43,069 nt of DNA from a bacterium (GTDB lineage: Bacteria; Margulisbacteria; Marinamargulisbacteria; JABIPA01), in contig JABIPA010000061.1 of the NCBI GenBank assembly GCA_018698675.1, positions 1 through 43,069 of the forward strand. Reading direction: 5' to 3'. The notes beneath the pieces were generated by a model that made no database searches, was not told the origin of the DNA, and worked only from the letters and a program-made list of their open reading frames with translations. The position numbers were made by a program, and so were the translations under genes. The number at the start of each line of letters is the position of its first letter. Position 1 is the first letter of the stretch. Shown here one piece after another: positions 40,403 through 43,069 of this stretch.

Positions 40403-41041
40403 TTGAGTAATAATTATGTACAATATGGCTGTGGGTTTTCTGCCCCGGATAAGTGGGTAAACTTTGATGCATCTCCTACTCTTCGGTTAGAACAACTCCC
40501 TGTACTTGGGCACCTATTAACGCGACGTTCTTCTCACAAAAAATCGCGATTTCCAAAAAATGTAAAATACGGAAATATTATTAAAGGATTACCTCTAAAA
40601 AAAGAATCTGCATCCTTAGTTTATTGCTCTCATGTTTTAGAACATTTGTCTTTAAACGATTGCAGAAAATCCATTCAAAACACCTATGATTTACTTAAAA
40701 AGGGAGGGACTTTTCGCCTTGTCATGCCCGACCTAGAACGATTAATTCAAGACTATGTTAAAAGTGATTCTGATAATGCCGCTATTAATTTTATGGATGA
40801 ATCTCTTTTAGGGCTAAAACAACGTAACTACACAGTCTCTCGGTTTCTTATAGATTTTTTTGGAGGTAGCAACCATTTATGGCTGTGGGATTTTAAATCA
40901 TTCAAAAAAGAACTAGAATCTGTTGGTTTTTCGAATGTCCGCAGAGCTAATTTTAGGGATAACAACGACCCCATGTTAAACGATGTTGAAGAGATATCTC
41001 GATGGGACGGGCACCTTGGTATTGAGTGCGTAAAAACATAG
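40403..41041 (+). CDS. SAM-dependent methyltransferase, type 11
   Basis: Class I methyltransferase of 212 aa of the kind found next to glycosyltransferases. Seen: the short N-terminal YGCGFSAPDKWVNFDASP (motif I in the variant YGCG, then D), the central LVYCSHVLEHLSLNDC with the E-H pair, and LLKKGGTFRLVMPDLERLI. The substrate may be a sugar. The start is TTG 40403 with AAGGA seven bases upstream; it abuts the stop of the preceding small frame. Confidence 0.85.
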   Translation: MSNNYVQYGCGFSAPDKWVNFDASPTLRLEQLPVLGHLLTRRSSHKKSRFPKNVKYGNIIKGLPLKKESASLVYCSHVLEHLSLNDCRKSIQNTYDLLKKGGTFRLVMPDLERLIQDYVKSDSDNAAINFMDESLLGLKQRNYTVSRFLIDFFGGSNHLWLWDFKSFKKELESVGFSNVRRANFRDNNDPMLNDVEEISRWDGHLGIECVKT

Positions 41042-41287
41042 CTATTTGAACATACGGCATTCTTTCTAAATATAACATTAATCCAAACATAGTCGAAAAG
41101 ACGCTCGCAGGCTCTTTTAAATTGAACGTAGAGTGAGTTGTTAAAACGAATCTGATCTAAAATCTCTGCTTCTATATCATTTTAGAATTAAAGTAATAAA
41201 CGTGGTCAATTAAATAATAATGAGAAATATCGTAAAGAGAAAGTAAGGAAAGAATAAAAGTCTTTTTGGTATTATTGGTACCCAAGC
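41042..41287. other. Gap without a supported gene
   Basis: Contains the perfect inverted repeat TCTAAAAT/ATTTTAGA (41156-41163 and 41179-41186) and otherwise plain AT-rich sequence. Confidence 0.4.
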
Positions 41288-41327
41288 ACAAAAGTGGACG
41301 GATCTCCTATCGGAAAACCGCCCACTT
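41288..41327 (-). terminator. Rho-independent terminator of the outer-membrane protein gene
   Basis: On the minus strand AAGTGGGCGG pairs with CCGTCCACTT (41327-41318 and 41301-41292, one G-T pair), followed by TTTT. It lies about 20 bases after the stop codon of the gene at 41347. Confidence 0.85.
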
Positions 41328-41346
41328 AAAATTTATAGTTTACTCG

Positions 41347-41868
41347 TTAGAATAAAACCGCTATTTGTACGTTAGATCCACCTAAATACTGTTTTACAGA
41401 AACGTCAGTTGAACCAACTGTATACGCTGTATATTTAGCAAGTGTAACTGATCCACCTAATAAAATATTTTTAGATGCTGCATATTCGAAGAAAACATAT
41501 GCTTTTGCATATTTTGCGTCTTCAACATCCACGCCATCCATAGTTCCAGTTTTTGTACCTAAAGATCCACCAAGACCAAGTGTTGTGTTCGTAGTCATAG
41601 GAAAATTTCTTCTTGCGAAAATAACAGGACTCATTGTCTCGTCAGATCCACCTTCATTTATTGTTAATCCACCAAAACCAACTGTGAATTCATGGTTATC
41701 AGTGTAATATGCGAAATCAAGTCCATTTGCAATTTGAATAGCAAATCCACTTTGATGAAGTTCACTAAATTTTGCCTCGTCTACGTCTAAACCTGTGATG
41801 CCTGCTGCCATCAACGTGCTGCTACCGAACAGAATTGCGATAATTCCTAAAAGAATTTTCTTTTTCAT
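41347..41868 (-). CDS. Small outer-membrane beta-barrel-like protein
   Basis: 173 aa with a clear signal peptide (KKKILLGIIAILFGSSTLMAA). The mature part is made of alternating hydrophobic strands and Gly/Thr/Asp turns (AIQIANGLDFAYYTDNHEFTVGFGG, TLGLGGSLGTKTG, AKAYVFFEYAASKNILLGG), the pattern of an eight-stranded barrel. It ends in LGGSNVQIAVLF with a C-terminal Phe, as in BAM substrates. The exact role is unknown. AAGGAG lies seven bases before the ATG. It is monocistronic with its own terminator and would be abundantly expressed if typical. Confidence 0.8.
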   Translation of the reverse strand: MKKKILLGIIAILFGSSTLMAAGITGLDVDEAKFSELHQSGFAIQIANGLDFAYYTDNHEFTVGFGGLTINEGGSDETMSPVIFARRNFPMTTNTTLGLGGSLGTKTGTMDGVDVEDAKYAKAYVFFEYAASKNILLGGSVTLAKYTAYTVGSTDVSVKQYLGGSNVQIAVLF

Positions 41869-41939
41869 ATGTATACTCCTTGCGTATTTTTTATTTTTTG
41901 GATTCGTTAATTATTATCTATTAAATTTATACTCACCGC

Positions 41940-42038
41940 AAGGATTCTTCGGACTAGGTAATCCTGAGACAATTTTCACTTATTTTAATTATGCGAAAAA
42001 AAAAGGCCATGGTATTAAATTCCCATGGCCTTTTTTTT
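41940..42038 (+). ncRNA. Candidate small RNA, about 100 nt
   Basis: TATACT (41928-41933) could start a transcript near 41940 that ends at the strong hairpin at 41996-42038. A second hairpin, AGGATT/AATCCT (41941-41946 and 41960-41965), lies in its 5' part. No protein frame fits, and the terminator is in a divergent intergenic region where no flanking gene needs it. No known RNA family is recognised. Confidence 0.4.
41996..42038. terminator. Strong symmetric terminator hairpin in a divergent intergenic region
   Basis: A9-GGCCATGG (stem 42005-42012) pairs with CCATGGCC (42023-42030) followed by T8. It is functional on paper in both directions. Confidence 0.85.
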
Positions 42039-42134
42039 GATGTTTAGAAAGACACCTATTTTTAATGTAGGTGAGTCTCTCCTGGCTAAAAACTTGTATT
42101 CTGTTTCCTTTTTTATAATAGTCCCACCCTTCTG

Positions 42135-42166
42135 TTGACATTGATACTCAGTATCAGTACTATACT
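42135..42166 (+). promoter_or_regulatory. Promoter with a Fur-like palindrome inside the spacer
   Basis: TTGACA (42135-42140) and TACTAT (42158-42163) are 17 bases apart; TATACT at 42161-42166 overlaps. The spacer holds the perfect palindrome TGATACT-C-AGTATCA (42142-42156), a 7-1-7 form close to the Fur half-site TGATAAT. A repressor bound here would block polymerase. Confidence 0.7.
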
Positions 42167-42268
42167 AAGTCCAAAAATACTGAAGGAAGGATCAACCTAT
42201 ACAAACGCTTAAAATAAAGTATGCGGGACATAAATTAATGAGATAAAATTTATTACTTTATCCCCCCA

Positions 42269-42320
42269 TTGACATACATGATTGAGCATCTTAAACTCTG
42301 CTTACTGATATTGAGTATCA
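42269..42320 (+). promoter_or_regulatory. Second promoter with a downstream Fur-like palindrome
   Basis: TTGACA (42269-42274), 17-base spacer, TAAACT (42292-42297). TGATATT-G-AGTATCA (42306-42320) lies at the expected transcription start and is one arm mismatch from a perfect 7-1-7 repeat. The interval 42167-42268 holds no gene with a normal start codon. Confidence 0.7.
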
Positions 42321-42387
42321 AAATCAAAATTAATACTCATTGTAAGTAAAAATACAAATATAATTTACTGTTACAAAGGACAAAAAA

Positions 42388-43069
42388 ATGAAAAAATCAC
42401 TATTATTTTTAACACTATTATTGAGCTCTCTATCGCTAAGCGTAACGGCTCTACACGCTGACCAACGCTTATTTGGATATAGTTACCAAGCAGATTCGAT
42501 TATGCCCGAAGGAAAATGGGAAATTGAAAGCGTTATTACGAGAAAACCATTATCAAATAACGAAAGTAAATGGTACGTCAGCCAAGAACTTGAATATGGA
42601 CTTACACCTAGATTAACAACTGCTCTTTATTTAAATAGTCAAATCACACCCGAATCTACTGAATTCAAAGGAATTTCATCTGAATGGAAATACATGGTTC
42701 TTAGTCCGAATGTAAACCCTATTGGAGTTATGGTTTATGGAGAGCTTAAGATGACTGCTGATTCATATGAATTAGAAGAAAAATTAATTCTTCAACACAA
42801 TATCGATGATTGGGTTCTTGTTAGTAACATCGTGCTTGAACAAGAGTTTGAAGTTGAAGATAATGAAAATACTAAAAAAGGTGTTCTTGAAGTTTATGGT
42901 GCTGCAGCATACAAGTTTTCTCCTTCTTTTGCTCTGGGATTTGAAGCTAAAATGAAAAAAGTATACGCTGACTTTGGTTCTGAATCAGACGCTATGAATT
43001 TCTTCGGACCATCATTCCATTATGAAAACGAAAAGTGGACAACAGCTATTACTATATTGTCTGAAATCG
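42388..43069 (+). CDS. Outer-membrane beta-barrel-like protein, C-terminus cut off
   Basis: An open frame of 227 codons to the window edge. It starts at an ATG with AAAGGA seven bases upstream and a signal peptide (KKSLLFLTLLLSSLSLSVTALHA). The mature part, beginning DQRLFGYSYQADSIMPEGK, alternates strands and charged turns (KWYVSQELEYGLTPRLTTALYLN, SPNVNPIGVMVYGELKM, ILQHNIDDWVLVSNIVLEQEF). It resembles poorly characterised outer-membrane proteins with a 'MPEGKWE' start, of the kind grouped under DUF6662. The two Fur-like palindromes upstream suggest control by a metal-responsive repressor, so metal or siderophore uptake is a candidate role. Confidence 0.75.
   Translation, partial: MKKSLLFLTLLLSSLSLSVTALHADQRLFGYSYQADSIMPEGKWEIESVITRKPLSNNESKWYVSQELEYGLTPRLTTALYLNSQITPESTEFKGISSEWKYMVLSPNVNPIGVMVYGELKMTADSYELEEKLILQHNIDDWVLVSNIVLEQEFEVEDNENTKKGVLEVYGAAAYKFSPSFALGFEAKMKKVYADFGSESDAMNFFGPSFHYENEKWTTAITILSEI

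Noticed and set aside
41795-42040. 81-codon plus-strand frame between the outer-membrane protein genes
   Set aside because: It is antisense to a signal peptide and runs into the terminator hairpin.
42199-42246. Short leader peptide between the two Fur-like promoters
   Set aside because: A 15-codon frame follows GGAAGG, but its only well-placed start would be ATA; too weak to call.

Overview
This window comes from the chromosome of an AT-rich bacterium (about one third G+C by eye). An outer membrane is indicated by lipid-A-disaccharide synthase (LpxB), two signal-peptide-bearing beta-barrel-like proteins and a periplasmic alpha-carbonic anhydrase. It respires oxygen at low concentration: there is a complete cbb3 oxidase locus and a tyrosyl-radical ribonucleotide reductase. 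It probably uses glutathione (glutathionyl-hydroquinone reductase). I cannot assign a genus. The mix of a monofunctional AroH chorismate mutase, a cyanobacteria-like RRM protein, a CcoN-CcoO fusion, leaderless promoters and many large orphan proteins would suit an uncultured lineage such as Margulisbacteria/Marinamargulisbacteria, but this is a guess. I saw no transposase, integrase, phage gene or CRISPR array.

Layout. 1-3.1 kb: a left-truncated orphan gene (-), aroH-tyrA (+), a BioC-like methyltransferase (-) and tRNA-Val(TAC). 3.1-3.8 kb: a promoter-like motif, a 96-bp tandem duplication and a small orphan. 3.8-12.4 kb: MFS transporter, RRM protein, lipid kinase, formyltransferase, ankyrin protein, lpxB-glutathionyl-hydroquinone reductase, the ribosome-assembly GTPase RbgA and an orphan. 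12.5-15.0 kb: a triple 81-bp repeat, then M29 aminopeptidase and nrdB in one operon (-). 15.1-20.7 kb: two very large orphan genes (594 and 1192 codons, -). 20.8-28.9 kb: the cbb3 cluster ccoI-ccoS-ccoNO-ccoQ-ccoP-ccoG-(DsbD_2 protein), closed by a terminator. 28.9-31.6 kb: a sulfide/persulfide detoxification operon (persulfide dioxygenase, TauE exporter, rhodanese; -) divergent from a CsoR-family repressor, with an operator between them. 31.6-34.2 kb: a small beta-rich protein, an orphan, and an ECF sigma factor with its NrsF-type anti-sigma factor. 34.2-38.6 kb: an ADP-ribosyltransferase-like protein behind an alpha-carbonic anhydrase, L-serine dehydratase and a beta-carbonic anhydrase. 38.9-43.1 kb: tRNA-Val(GAC), glycosyltransferase, methyltransferase, an outer-membrane protein, a candidate small RNA, and a right-truncated outer-membrane protein gene behind two Fur-like palindromes.

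Two genome-wide features emerge. First, at least eight genes that begin a transcription unit have a TANNNT hexamer ending exactly 6-7 nt before the ATG and no Shine-Dalgarno sequence. This is the signature of leaderless mRNAs. Internal operon genes use ordinary AGGAGG-type sites, and several orphan genes use unusually long G-runs. Second, the orphan proteins (left edge, 264 aa, 594 aa, 1192 aa, 282 aa, the ART-like protein, the ankyrin protein) look like an accessory, possibly effector-like, set scattered between housekeeping genes. The ART-like protein is the clearest candidate for a new activity.
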